This document shows, one piece after another, positions 22,505 through 34,887 of a DNA stretch of 64,000 nucleotides. The stretch spans positions 734,001 to 798,000 of the forward strand of contig WPIO01000076.1 in assembly GCA_009760855.2 (NCBI GenBank). The letters run 5' to 3'. The position numbers and the translations under genes were made by a program. How positions within the stretch are numbered: position 1 is the first letter of the stretch; the number at the start of each line of letters is the position of its first letter. Source of the DNA: Cristatella mucedo. Its lineage: Eukaryota > Bryozoa > Phylactolaemata > Cristatellidae. The notes under the pieces were generated by a model. That model was not told the origin of the DNA. It saw only the letters and a program-made list of their open reading frames with translations, and ran no database searches.

Positions 22505-23688
22505 GGACTCTAATTTGGCCCATCAGCATGCCTATGATTGGTTGCCACTGGCAAGGTAAAGGTCTGGCCCCGCCTCCTTGGTTTAATCCTGCTATGCCCC
22601 TGCTGGTTGCAGCTGCACGACAGAACAAAACCGTCTGGACCGAGTGCCAACGTCAAAATCTGGCACACTCGGAAGACGTGTGCAAATGCTGTGTCTCAGA
22701 GCTGAATGCGAGGCTGCTGGCCGCGGTCGCTTCGATCCTCGACCTCTGACCGTGCCTCTCGACCTCTGACCTCGAGCCTCTGACAGTGCCGTGCTGGCTG
22801 ACGGCACCCACCAGGCCCCTTACAAAAGCCGAGTTGTGTGGCTGGGGGGGGGGTGAAGGTGGTGTTTAAGACTGGGCACCTAAGCAGTGGCTTGTCAAAG
22901 CTAGGCTCTCCAAACTGCGCCGTCGGCAGTCGAATGACGAAATACCGACTAGCAGCAGGAGGCCGTGACCCATTTGAAGGGGAAAGCAGAAATTGCCGAG
23001 CAAACAGCAGACTCAAGTGAAGACCTACGAGTTAGCAAAGAGAATTTGCTCACAACCAGAGCAGAAAACTCATGCGGCGCCGGTCTAATGACGACACATT
23101 ACATTTTGCCCGCCAGGTAGGCAAACGCACGCACGGATGCTGAAAGCAGTTCGCTCCATCGGCTAGGTTAGAGAGCAGCGTGGCGCGGTAGCCTAGCGGA
23201 GCGCGCCTGCCTATTGGCTCGTGTTACTATGGCGAGTGCAGCACTAAAAAAGAAACAAAAAAGACGGCCGTTCTACTATTTCGCTATTGTGCACGGCACC
23301 GTGGACCATTTCACTACTGTGCATTGCCGAAGATGCCCACATGAAAGCCTCCGATGTGTCCGATTAGCAGCAAACACTAGGCTGGCCTGCCGAACCGAAC
23401 ACCATTAGATGCTAGGTCCGGGTCACTGCTACCTTGCACCAGCAGGACTGTCCAAGGAGGCATGCACTGGAGCTCTTGCTGGTCAAAGCACAGCATCACG
23501 GCTTCACAGCTTCAGGCCTCTCTCTGCTCCCATAGCAACCACACAACCCCGCCCCTCGGCTCTCTCTCCCCCCCTCTCTCTCTCTCTCTCTCTCCTCTCT
23601 TGCTCTTTCTCCCCTCTCTCCTCTCCCCCTCTCTCTCTGCTTCCATAGCAACCCCAAACCCTGCCCCTTTCTCCTCTCTCTCTGTGTC

Positions 23689-23735
<47 letters not shown>

Positions 23736-24237
23736 GCCTGTCTTTTGGTATGCTCAAGCTTAGCGAGGGACATCTTCCTTCTGCCCTACTACAAGGCAGC
23801 AAGCAAATGTCATTCAGCGCCACGAACAGCAGTGGCATGTGGAGATCCTGTCAGAAGGCCATGCTATAGCACATGAGGTGATTGTACTTTGCTAACAGAT
23901 AACGGTCATCCAGTCGTCGGGTAAATTGCATCAGCTCACGCTTGCCCTCACAGAGCAGGCCACAGCCGATGCACCTCTGCAAGGGCAGTGACTGTGCTCG
24001 GCCAACTCCTGCCGCCGTGCCTACATCCTTGCTCCGAGCAAAGCTGGTCGAGCCTCGAGCGGGTGATTAAATGAAAGCTCGCAGCTTGGAGGAGCTCAAA
24101 AAGCAGGACCTCGGCGGCCCAGAGCAGAAATGTACTTCGCATGAAGCACTGTGTGAAGCTTGAGTGAGAAGCACCAGCTCTTTACAGGAAACTGCGCAGG
24201 TCACAGGTCAGCTCCATTTCAGCGAGTCGGGTCCATA
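21476..24237. other. Intronic sequence, no supported gene; CT-rich tracts and a tRNA-like stretch
   Basis: 21646-22167 (+) is open for 173 codons and 21639-21875 (-) for 78, but neither shows a domain. CT/TCTG tracts lie at 22445-22505 and 23555-23735. 23178-23222 (GGCGCGGTAGCCTAGCGGAG with CGCGCCTGCC) resembles a tRNA 5' half or SINE head but lacks a clear box B. Confidence 0.45.
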
Positions 24238-24668
24238 ATCTCGGCCCATCGACTTCAAGGTTGTGTCAGTCTCTTGTAGGCCCCTTCATTCTCTTGCTCC
24301 AGCCTATCTATTAAAACTACTTTGAATCAGGTCACGAAGCCTACCACCTGCTCATCTGGACTCAAGTCGCTTAGCTGTCAACCTTCAGCCAAACTCAAAT
24401 TCTTCAGAGACCGTACCTTAAGCTCGAGTATGCTTCCAAAGCCTGGAGCTCACTGACTAACCAACGTTACGATATTTAAAAGAAACTAAAAAACGCACAT
24501 GTTCCTCACAGCATCTGCTGGGTCGGTGTGAATGGTCCTTTATATGCCTACACATGCTGCCGCTGTGCATGCTGCCTATTACTATACTGACATACTTTCC
24601 TATTTAAAGTGCCGAGAAAGAGATTAATTTCTCCAAGAGTGCTATACAAATGTCTTATTAATTATTAT
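24238..24668 (+). mobile_element. L2-like LINE 3' end
   Basis: It begins inside the thumb region (CATCGACTTCAAGGTTGTGTC), keeps the CTCCAGCCTATCTATTAAAA and AAGCCTGGAGCTCACTGACT blocks, and ends with AAGTGCCGAGAAAGAGATTA...GAGTGCTATACAAATG and (TTA)n. Frames are broken. Confidence 0.85.
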
Positions 24669-24832
24669 TACTAGCTTATGCCCGTGAAAAATCACGGGGA
24701 ATTTCAGTGCTGTTCAATAATGGGGGCCCGAGGGCGCACTCACCCTGTGGTAAGCCGGGTGTGCCCCGCCCGGCCTACTGTCGGGCAAGTACTCTGCAAC
24801 ACGACGTGGGTCAAGTGCTCGAATCTTACCTT
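24669..24832. other. Hairpin-bearing segment, possible repeat terminus
   Basis: ACTAGCTTATGCCCGTGAAA with CCCGTGAAAAATCACGGG (24679-24696) forms a 7-bp-arm palindrome. It resembles the 'tagcttatgcccg' end motifs of some animal transposons, but I cannot name the family. Confidence 0.35.
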
Positions 24833-24835
24833 CAA

Positions 24836-24915
<80 letters not shown>
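24833..24915. repeat. (CT)n microsatellite
   Basis: About 80 bp of nearly pure CT. Confidence 0.97.
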
Positions 24916-24918
<3 letters not shown>

Positions 24919-25851
24919 TTGACCTTGTCATATACATTATACAGGCAGGCGTTCGCTGAGCTTTGATAGCACGAAGCTTCTGTGCTACCTCTTGCAGTCT
25001 TTTCCTGTCAAAGAATTTGTCGTACGGCGACATTTCTGTTGAGAGCTTTGCCAGTGTGTGGCACTGAGTGGCATCTTTCGTTGCTTATTTTTCTCGTTTT
25101 TGTCTGCGATAGGTACGGTTAGTAATTAGTTTATTATTAGCTAATATTCAGTTCTCTTTGCTTCTTCTTATTTTGCAATTCATTGCGGCGAAAATTCGCC
25201 GGTTCACAATGGCAGGCAGAAAGCACAGCCCGTGAAGAATCCTGGGCTGAGTCTACGCATGCGTGTGCCTCGCCTATACTATAGGGCAGCTTTTCAATAT
25301 GCCAGGCAACTCGGCTGGTCCAAGCTGGAGCACCGGAAACGCCTGATGTCATTACCTCGAAATACGGCAAAGGAGGTGGTGTGTGTGTAGCAGTGCAGAA
25401 AGCTGAGAGCAAAAGCTGCTGGTATGCCGCAGGCCACCTTTCCAGCAACCTTTCCAAGGTCAAAGCACTGTGATGCTCTTGATTTTCAATAGTCAACCTC
25501 AACTGAGTGCATGCTGCAGCCACATATGCAAATTAGCAAATTATCCACCTCTGTTTGACACTCACCATGCTGCCACGCTGCCCTATAGTAACGTAAATAT
25601 ATCAGGAAGAACTCACAGTAAATGTGAGGCGTCACGGACATATGGACTGACACACTAGCTTATTATCAGGGTAAATTATCATACAGCTGCCGAGCCAGCA
25701 AAGATCACCCGACGCTCAGCAGTGAACCAGCATAGTGTAGCTCGGGTCACGAAATCAAGCATAAAACCGGATACGGTTCTGCATGCCAGAACTTGCACAG
25801 TGGAGATAAACTTGAGAGGGTGTCCATCCTGTGAATGCTTGCCGAACACTG
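24916..25851. other. Intronic sequence with one coding-like minus-strand patch
   Basis: On the minus strand 25080-24950 reads TKDATQCHTLAKLSTEMSPY then DKFFDRKRLQEVAQKLRAIK, which looks protein-like, probably a transposon or pseudogene remnant. Otherwise nothing is recognised. Confidence 0.35.
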
Positions 25852-25968
<117 letters not shown>

Positions 25969-26064
25969 ATAAGGGAGCACGACGTCCTGCTGCCGTAGGA
26001 GGGTGATCCCACGATGGGCGGGTGGGTGGGTGGGTGGGGCACTCTGTGCTGCCACATGGGGATT

Positions 26065-26275
26065 ACACAAGAGGACACAATCTGCCACAGCCAATTGTAC
26101 TGGGAGCTTTGGCATCAACTGAGCAGGCCCGTATGAAGTTTTCGGTTCTGACTTTGGGTCTAAAATGAGGTGCAACGTACATGTCAAGCAGTCTGTCTGA
26201 TGTCATGCCTAGAATGAGCTTGTTAAACGGGTGGTCTGTGTCGTTGAGCAAGGTCGAGGTCCGAGGCAGATACGA
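26065..26275 (-). mobile_element. Possible LINE polymerase C-terminus remnant
   Basis: The minus frame SYLPRTSTLLNDTDHPFNKL followed by FRPKVRTENFIRAC resembles the C-terminal NDxxHPL...NSFIxR block of several non-LTR polymerases. The match is short and judged by eye only. Confidence 0.3.
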
Positions 26276-27937
26276 AATACTGTCGAAGCTGTTTTAGAGG
26301 TGCTTAGCACCAGTTGGCAACTAGGCAATGCTCTATGAACAGGCCTGTGATGTGAGAGTCGCTTGGCTCCTGCAGCTGCTTGCTAGAGCTGCTCTCGAGC
26401 ACAGAAGTATCAGATGCTCGATATCAGACGTATCAGTGGAACTCGGGGGCTAACCAGATATTGAACTCGAATGGTCACTAGCGTACGCATTGAAAGTTCA
26501 GATGAGCCAAGTGCCCCATGGAGCAGTAAACAGAGTTTGCCAAGGACTCATGTTTGACAAGGTGGGGGCCAAACCTTGACCTAGAGACGGTACCTCGGCT
26601 TAGAAGGGTCGATCTATGAGTGTGGGGGCCCACTGCCTCCCTTAGGCATGCCTCTTTGCTAGTTTGCCCATTTGCTGTTCCATTTGCTTTGTGATTTCTC
26701 TGTGAGGTTCTCTCGGTAGAAGACAGCTTGCCATCGTTGACTAATGGGTGCATCTTGGGAATTTTGGGAGTCCCCGAGTTCATTGTGGGCTCCGATGGAG
26801 CATGGTCAAGAACTGCAACTCCAGGCATGAGGCTGGACCCGATGCTACTTGATCGAGATTGCCACAGTTTGATCGGCAGCGCTCACTCACTTTAGCTGGT
26901 CAAACGAGATAGATCGGTCAGCAGCTGGCCACCCAGGCATAGGATCTTACATCACGACCAGATACTCACAATCTCAGTGCTTTCCCTACTCCGAGGCAGC
27001 TGATGAATAACTACAATATTAGTTGCCATTGGGGCCGAAATGAGGAAATGAGGGTGGAGCCAGTAGTCGGCTCTGGGCAAATGTTGTCATAACCTGGCAC
27101 TTTTCCTGACCGACAGGCTCCACCACGCAGGCACTTCGGCGATGCGATTTTAACAGAGCAGCTTCCACTGAGTTGACCTCCGGCGGTGCAGGATGAGCCA
27201 GGATGGCAAACGTTGCCAAGGCGACGCAGCCAGCCGCGCGACCCAGCCCAGCACGAGCTCCCCTCAAGGTCGGTCGTATGCACTTGGCCACCGATGCAGT
27301 GCCGACGACTGTCCAGTGGCCGGCCGGCCGCGACACAACTTGAACCTGCCACCCATTGCAGCCTAAGCAGTCGCTTCCGGCAGTGTTGCCAACATGTCCA
27401 ATCGAGCGAGGCGGCCTTGAGCCGAGTGTCGTCCCTGCGTCATCTGTGCCCGTGTCGCAAGGGCGATCGGCGCCAGTGCAGTGGCATCGAATCGAACGTA
27501 CTGGCCGTGCTTCGAGCTGGCACTTGAAAACTCTCTCCCTCTAGCTCAAATTCGTACGTCCAACGTCCACAAAGACGCCTGGGTGGTGGGGGTGGGTGGG
27601 ATCGCAGCAGCAGCAGCAGTCAAAGGGCTCCTGGGGGTCAAGGTCTGAGGAGTCTGGGTTCTGTCCGACTGTTTGACGTAGCCTGCCTCCCTGCGTGCCA
27701 TGCTGCACTCACTTATACTCACTGACAGAATCCAGTGGGCAGGCGGCCACCGAGCAGCCCAGGGCCAGTCTCATCAATATGCTGAAAGTCACAGCGGCCC
27801 CTAAGTAAATATTGGCTTAGCACCGGCGCTTTCTATAACTTCGCGAAGCCACAGCCGACGCTGCCGCCCCGGGACTCTGGGGCAGCAGGGGGGATTTGAA
27901 TGGCAACTGGTGGGACGTCGGCGACAGTGGCCGCAGC

Positions 27938-27940
<3 letters not shown>
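26276..27940. other. Intronic sequence, no gene seen
   Basis: Open frames at 26478-26828 (-), 27011-27352 (-) and 27186-27527 (+) overlap and show no domain. (GTGG)n-like words occur at 26018-26038 and 27580-27600. Confidence 0.45.

Positions 27941-28029
<89 letters not shown>
27941..28029. repeat. (TG)n microsatellite
   Basis: About 89 bp of pure TG, ending 625 bp from the MH1 exon donor within the SMAD intron. Confidence 0.97.
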
Positions 28030-28035
<6 letters not shown>

Positions 28036-28653
28036 ATGCGTGTGCAGTGTGTGAGTGCACGGGGGAGGGGAGAAAGAGGGTCACCCAACACACCTGAAAG
28101 GCTCAATCGCCAACTCGCCTTCGGTGCTTTCGGCCTCGAAGCCGCCCCGAAGCTCCTTCAGTCCGTTTTCGAGTCCGAGCTTGTTGCGTCGGTGAAAGCT
28201 CACTTTTCTCACTCGGCAGGCGGCAGGGCGCCGCCAGGCGGCGCCCTGCTGCCTGCACCTACAGCCGAGCAATCGCTATGAACCATCGCGGCCCAGTCCT
28301 AAACGCCACCCTTGCATTATCGCACTAGATTGCCAGCGCCGGCTGCAGGTAAGTGGACAAAACAGGCCAATTAAGATCCGAAGATTTCGTCGGTGCGTTG
28401 CAGTCTGCACGACTGTCGTCCGCGACCGCAAGCCGACCGCACGGAGCGCCGGCTGGCCGCCGAGCTTCGGGCAGCCGGCTCCCCACAAACCCAACGCCTG
28501 CGTGCGGCACACGCGTTCCGGCTAAGGTGCTGCAACGAGTGCCGTCTGCGGAGGGGTGTGACGGCGTGCGGAGGAGCACAGTCCGACGAGCGGAAGCGAA
28601 AGTGCACCAGCTCTCGCGACAGTTGCTGCGACGTGCGAGCCGCCCGCCGTTAC

Positions 28654-29170
28654 CTGGGATTTGCAGCAGCACCCTGCTCCAGTGGTACGGGTTGACGCAG
28701 CGCGACCGCTGGTCGGGCGGCGGCGGCGGCGGCGAGGCCGACGAGCAGAGCGGCAGAGGCCTGAGAGCGGCCTGCTCGGACAGGTCGGGCCACCGCCAGG
28801 CGCGGCAGCAAAGCCAGCTCGGGTCGGCGGCGGATGAGGCGGCGGCTGCGGCGTTGGCGCGTCCGTCGGGCGCGACCGCGTCGCGATCGAGGACGAGGAC
28901 GCATCCGGTCCGCGTGGCGCCCTTGGAGCGCACGGCTTCGCCGAGCGCCTCCAGACGCTCCAGGTCGAGCCGCTTCAGCAGAGCGTCCAGCTGCCCCTTG
29001 CGCCTCGCGCATTGCCGGCCCGCCGCGCGCGCCGCGGCCGTCGCCGCGAGCGGCAGCGGCGCTCCGCAGCCGTCGACGATCGCCTTGCTCTTCAGCTGCC
29101 GAACCAGGTGGCTTCTCCGCTGCCGCCGCACGAGTCGCTGCGGCAGCTCCAGGCAGCCCGCCGCGGGCAT
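28654..29170 (-). CDS. Inhibitory SMAD (SMAD6/7 type), MH1-domain first coding exon
   Basis: It encodes the N-terminus and degenerate MH1 domain of an inhibitory SMAD. The first Met (29168-29170) is preceded in frame by TGA only 15 nt upstream, which supports this start unless an upstream splice exists. Visible blocks are RRSHLVRQLKSKA (compare the LVRRLW-type start of SMAD6/7), LDALLKRLDLERLEALGEAV, RSKGATRTGCVLV, WLCCRAWRWPDL and RCVNPYHWSRVL. Candidate zinc ligands are a Cys at 121/122, C142, C158 and H163. An Ala-rich spacer (105-115) and a Pro run (147-152) are present. The exon leaves CCCAG|GTAACG at 28654, phase 1, matching the MH2 exon at 4418. The open frame continues to 28325, but that extension is not SMAD-like and is treated as intron. 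Confidence 0.87.
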
Positions 29171-30154
29171 CGGGACGCGAGCTCAGTCGAGCGCCTGCGC
29201 GGCGGCGGCGGCCACTCTGCGGTCGCCGCAGCTACCCGGCGCTCGGCGATGGCAGCGCGACAGGCGCCGCGGTGCCGAGGGCGGCGTCCTCTGACGGCGC
29301 GACGGCGCCGGGCCCGGCAGCGTCCGCAGAGGAGGAAGCCCGTGCCGTTTCGCGAGTCGGCCGCGTCCGCTAGGCGACATGTAAACAGGGAGGGGCGACC
29401 GCCAGGCCTGCATAAACTCCGCCCGTAGCGTATCCGCTTCTCGAGGCCGCCGGAGTAATAAAAATTAGCTAGCTGCGGGACGGCGAGCCGACCTGCCGGC
29501 ACGCCGCGGGCCGCTGAGGCGCGCGTCGGGCAGGTCGATAGTGGCCAAGGGGTGGCAGCTATCCAATCCGCTAGTGGCCGTGGCTACGGAAGCAATCTCG
29601 ACAGCTGCTGGTACCGTTACAGTCCTGGATGATACGGGATTAACTACAAAGCTACGCGCTTGAGTGCCCAGAGTGGTTTGGAGCTCGCATCGCGCGCCGT
29701 GACGCCATGCCATTACACCCCCCTGCGAAGTGGCTCGGCTCCACGCCGTTATTACCAGGATAGGGAGCAGCGCTTTGTTGAAGGTTAAGCAACACGATTC
29801 GCTGTCCTGCGCTCCCGTCTAGACGTCCGGGCGCTTCGCGCTCTTTACTGGCGCCTGCCGCCTCCCGGCTTTGGCCGCCGGCGAGCCCGGCCCGTACGCT
29901 GCCATCTAAGCGCACCAATGTAAACCTCCCTCGCGGTGTCGTAACTGACGGGAGCCTAACGGAGACTGCCTTCAAATGCAAGCTCTAGATGGGGCGAGGT
30001 CTAGAGCGATCTCCGCCCGCCCGCGCCGCCTCCGAGGCTGCGTCGTCGAGGCCCGAACCGAGGGGACGGCGGTGTTGCCTAGCGCTCGTCCTACCGCGGG
30101 CAAGAGGGTCGGAGTCTGTGGCGGATACTGAGCTACGTCGTTTATTATATCTTA

Positions 30155-30395
<241 letters not shown>

Positions 30396-30907
30396 CGTCT
30401 CCGCCACTCAATATATCTCTTCACATGTCTGTCTGTCTGTCAGTCCATCTCTCGCTGCGATCGCGTCGAAGTTCTCTAGAAGCTTCGTAGCCCTACGGTC
30501 GAGACGAGGCGGGTCTGCGGCTAAGGCAAAGACTGCGGCGGCCGCTGCGCCTAGAAGCTTAATTAAGAGGTAACGGGAGCCGCCGCCGCCGCACTGTGCG
30601 CAGCCAACGGGCGGTTTAAGGCCGCCCGCTAGCTCCGACTCCACCGCGAGTGCCGACGCTGCGCGAGACTGGCGCTCGCGCGCGAGGCGGCCGGCTCGCT
30701 GGGGCGGTCGAAAAGAATTGAGCTAGCTCGGCCAAAAAGCCGTTCGCGCTCGCTCGCTCGCCGCCGCAAGCTGGAGGCTTTGCGGCTTCCGGCGGTGCTT
30801 CCGGCGAGACCGCGGGGTCGCTCGAGCCGCTCTCTCGTGCGAGCGGCTCGAGCGACGAGTCGGATCGGACGGTCTGGACGGACGGGGCCGGGGCTTTGAG
30901 CGGTCGC

Positions 30908-30909
<2 letters not shown>

Positions 30910-30995
<86 letters not shown>
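30910..30995. repeat. (GA)n microsatellite
   Basis: About 85 bp of pure GA. It is complementary to the (CT)n 520 bp to its left. Confidence 0.97.
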
Positions 30996-30997
<2 letters not shown>

Positions 30998-31639
30998 CCG
31001 GGCTTCTAGGAAGCTGCTGAGCGATGCGGCCGGCTGGTCGTCTAGCGCGGTGGCCAGTCGCGCGGTCCCGTCGAGCGCACTCTTTCCCAACGCTCGGATG
31101 CTAAGGCGCGCAGGAATATCTGGATATAGCGGTTCACTCGACATCTCGTCGTCAATTACTCTTCAAAAAATTGGTTGGTGCTTTCTTAGCACCGCTTTCG
31201 TCACGTGCGTACGTAGCACTGAGAGCAGGTTCGAGAGGATTGAGGCTCCAGCGAGCGATGACGGCCGCCGGCCTTCGAGCGCAGAGTGCGCTTCAGCGAG
31301 TTGGCGGTAGCGAGTGGCCACGCTGAGCAGCCGGCCGGCCGGCGGCTATTGGCAGTGCTCGGTGGCAGCAGACGCACAGCAGTCCCTGCATCCGGTTCCC
31401 CCCAAGGGTACCGCCATCCCCACGCACCAATTGAGATTACAGTAAACTGCATCGCAACGACCGTTCCGCGAAGCACTGGCAGACGGCGGCTCGCGGCGTT
31501 GCTCTCCTGCTGCAGAAGATATTTAAGGAGCTATCTCCGATCTAATAGGCATAGATAATCAACTGAGAAATAGATGGAAGGGATCACTCTTGGCAACGTT
31601 TTTCCAATGAAGTCAAAGAGCCAAAAGAATACTTTCTTA

Positions 31640-31775
31640 GGAACTGACTGAGCATGCTACCACCTACCATTGTATGACGCTTCTATGTATCACGCTCGTT
31701 TACGGCAGATGTAAAGTGCCTAGAAAGAGATTAACTTCTCTGATGGCGCTATACAACTTTATTCTTATTATCATA
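31640..31775 (+). mobile_element. L2-like LINE 3' tail
   Basis: The GATGTAAAGTGCCTAGAAAG, AGATTAACTTCTCTGATGGC and GCTATACAACTTTATTCTTA blocks follow degenerate LINE 3'-UTR sequence. Confidence 0.75.
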
Positions 31776-31784
31776 TCCAACTAA

Positions 31785-31905
31785 GAATCGCTTAGGTGCC
31801 CGCCTTTGACGGCCAAAGTCATGGGCTCGAGCCCTGCTGCAGATAAAAAGCACGTGGAAAGATATTGAGCTCTCTTACGGAGCTATACAAATGAATTTTA
31901 TATAT
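31785..31905 (+). mobile_element. SINE-B copy (tRNA-like head plus L2-like tail)
   Basis: TTAGGTGCCCGCCTTTGACG precedes a good box B (GGGCTCGAGCCCTG, about 31830-31843). It is followed by AAGCACGTGGAAAGATATTG...GGAGCTATACAAATGAATTT, the L2-like ending, and an AT-rich tail. Confidence 0.7.
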
Positions 31906-31996
31906 TTGCATATGCATACGCAAATATATAAAATACATCATATGCATTATATATACATATACATATATATATGTGTGCGTGCGTGCGTGCGTGAGT
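31900..31996. repeat. AT/TG-rich microsatellite cluster
   Basis: ATATAT, ATGCAT and (GTGC)n units directly after the SINE-B tail. Confidence 0.75.
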
Positions 31997-32073
31997 CACT
32001 CCTGCCACCTGGGCACGAAGAAGGAAGGACATCGCGGTGCAGAGCCGAAAGAGCAGACGGGAAAAGGGAAAAG

Positions 32074-32250
32074 CCCGTGATGGCACACTAGGTAAGGCGG
32101 TTGCTTTCATGACCTTGTCCCGAGGTCGTGGGTTCGATTCCTGCAGTGGGCGTTCCTTTATCGCTACTGCAAGCGGTGGTGATAACCGTAAAGGCTCTTC
32201 TGTCGCTATACAAAAGAGGCCGTTTAATCAGCTGGGATTTATTTATTTAG
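32074..32250 (+). mobile_element. SINE-A copy, near full length
   Basis: GTGATGGCACACTAGGTAAG (box A region), GGTTCGATTCC (box B), GCAAGCGGTGGTGATAACCG and GGCCGTTTAATCAGCTGG, with an ATTT-rich tail. It is close in sequence to the 6367 copy. Confidence 0.88.
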
Positions 32251-32904
32251 ATGAGCATCGCTCTGCTCCTGTGGGTGGCGGAACGAGGCACGGTCGCTCT
32301 CTTAGATGCGTTGGTTCACCCCTCCTTGCGGCTTCGGTCTCGTGGCGATTCAGCAACCTGAGCGCTGCGAGGTCTCGGCGATGGGTGGGTGGGGGGCCAA
32401 GTACGTCAGCATCGACGCAAGAAGTCGGCTCGCATTGCGAAGACGCTCCCGGTGCATGACAAAGTACTTTAAGAGAAAAATTCACATAAAAACGTCAGGG
32501 TCAAATTTAAAAAAGAAGAAGAAACAGGGGAATAATTAAGCGAGCAAAGCTGCACGACAATTAGCAAACTCGCTCATTGATAATTTTGTTGTGTTTAAAG
32601 CACATCCGGGTGTCGGGGCGTGCATACGTGTAGGCTATGTATTTTTAAAGTTAGCTGGTCCATGGCAACCGTCGTCAGAGACCTTTTGTACGATCGGGGA
32701 TGTTGAGGGACGCTGAGGCACGCCGACCGCGTGGGAGTTATCTCCGCTTATCGGGACCTGCTTTAGTCGCACAGGGTAGTTTCAATTACCCAATAACATT
32801 CAAAAACTTATACATGCAACCGGAAAGTACACCACAGTTTTGAATCGAGTGCATTAGCGGCCATTTTAAGCTTTGGCTTCAAGCCCTTCGTTGAGCGGGG
32901 TAGA

Positions 32905-33080
32905 GCCGCGATGGCATGCTAGGTAAGGCGGTTGCTTTTCGCGACCTCGGTGCCGAGATCGTGGGTTCGAATCCTGCGGTGGGTGATTCTGTATCGCCGC
33001 TGCAAGCGGTGGTGATAGCTGTAAAGGCTCTTCGGTCGCTTAACAAAAGAGGTTGTTAATCAGCTAGTATTTTTTAGAAC
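32905..33080 (+). mobile_element. SINE-A copy, near full length
   Basis: GCCGCGATGGCATGCTAGGT, GGTTCGAATCC (box B), GCAAGCGGTGGTGATAGCTG and GTTGTTAATCAGCTAG, with a T-rich tail. Only 655 bp separates it from the previous copy. Confidence 0.87.
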
Positions 33081-34887
33081 ACCAGTCTCGATGGCTCGAT
33101 CGCTTTAAGCAGTGCCCGAATACTAGAGGATTCGGGATGCGATACATTTTTGTGCACTCAACTCATAGCGGCTAAATTTTCCTGCATCGCATCGCATGCC
33201 TCCTCCTCCTCCACCTAAATAGGAATACAAAAATCCGAGCGAGTAAGCCAAGCATCGCAGTATGGTGTTCTCAAAGCATCACCACCACCGATCAAGCTTC
33301 GGGTATCCTAAGCGTACATCTGCAAAATATTTTTTTCACATAATATATGTAAGTAAAAAAAGATTCTTTTTTACTTGGATACAATTCCACGAGTTTTTCG
33401 CACAGCAACTGATAAACTTGAATAGATATCTGATGCGTACAGTGATGCCTGCGAAGGTCTGGCAAATAGATTATCGCTTCGATGGAAATCAGCATCACTT
33501 ATTGATTGGCTGTCGCTATTTTGTATTTGGGTTTTTTACTATGAGTTCCAAGTTTTTCTTTTGCAGAATTGTCAATTGTGATGTTGCTGCCCGTAAACTC
33601 GTATCAGCTATTCTTTAACTGACATGCTTAAGCCGGCTTTCCTCAGCTCAAAGATTCTTGAAACTAGTTCCACGAACACACTAGGGACCATAGTCATGTG
33701 TGCATGCACAAGTAAAGACGAAGGTAAAACTGGCCAAATTGAAGCACGATGCAATTTTAACCGCGGTGCAATAAGCGCTTCTCAGAAGAATGTCTATGAG
33801 TACCGAAGTACTTAGAGAACGGGCAGCTCTTCCAGAAGGTCCCGTTACGAAAACATTCATTCATCGTGATGTGGACGTCATCCGTTTCAATCTACGCCAT
33901 AATCAGTACCGGGCATCTGCTACGAATCAGAACTTGTGCGAGTGTGCCTCCTCAGAAATGCAGAGTCGTATGTAGAGTCTCTCTTCAGCTTTGCAAGCCC
34001 AGAGCAGACGGCAGAGGCACATTCGATCTGTAGCACTCGCCATGCTCGTCATCGCAGCAGCAGCATCATCGCAGCCGATTGAATTGCTCAGCCTCAGACT
34101 CAGAATGCGCAGAGTCGGCTATCGGTTGCCCCATGACGTCTGCAACCAAGCGCTCGCATCTGCCAAGCTTAATACCTGAAAAAAATGAGCCAACAATCAT
34201 CCTCTGGCGTGCGAGCCTCACGATCGCCCTCGGCGACAGGCACGCCCTCGCGTCTGCGTTTCCACCCAGCCGGCTCCTCGATCGTCTCCATCGCTGGCGC
34301 TTAGTGCGTCTCCTGCACCGCGGCTTCCTCGCAGACCGAGGCTAGCGTCGCCAATCAGACCGAGGTCACCTCGACGTCCGCCACGCCCGGCAGCTGCTGC
34401 TCCTGCGCCCGCACCCTTGGCCGCTGCCGCTCCCCCCCCCCCCCGCCCCTGCTCGTGCGCCTTCGCTTCCGGCTGCTTTTCTACGGCTGCGTTTTCTTGG
34501 CGCTCAGTCAGTCCGACCGCAGAAGCTGCGGCTCACCAGCCGGCCTTGTGCATGCCGTCACAAGCGTCGCACGAAGCTAGTCTTCCTGCACCTCCACAGG
34601 AAAGACTCGCATCGAACGTCAAGGCACCGCATTGCGGCGAAAACGGTAGACATACTTGCCACGTGGCCGGATCAACGTGACTCAGCTGAAATAGCCTCTT
34701 GCAGTTCATATGCCAGCCGACGAAGCCACCGAACCCATCAAAACCCTGGCAGAGCATTCGCGAAGCATTCGTGCGCAGCATAACGTGTCGGGTACGTATC
34801 GGCGGCAAAAAAGTTAGAATATTAATGCAGGACTCCAACGAGCGGATTACTCGCGACGATGTGCGCCGCATCCCAAGTGCTCAGCAG
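33081..34887. other. No supported gene
   Basis: 33262-33618 (+) is open for 118 codons with a His/Phe-rich product and no domain. A C run occurs at 34432-34443. The composition changes from AT-rich to GC-rich near 34 kb. Confidence 0.45.

Noticed and set aside
28081-28272. Possible SMAD linker exon (minus frame ending EPF before GTGTGT)
   Set aside because: No PPxY or other SMAD-linker motif and no clear acceptor; considered only because of its position.
28325-28653. Extension of the MH1 frame past 28654
   Set aside because: SMAD-like sequence stops at a good donor (CCCAG|GTAACG). The extension is Arg/Ser-rich and unrelated, and the donor phase fits the MH2 exon.
28353-29428. 313-, 179- and 138-codon plus frames
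   Set aside because: Antisense shadows of the GC-rich SMAD MH1 exon and its 5' flank; Arg/Ala-rich composition, no domain.
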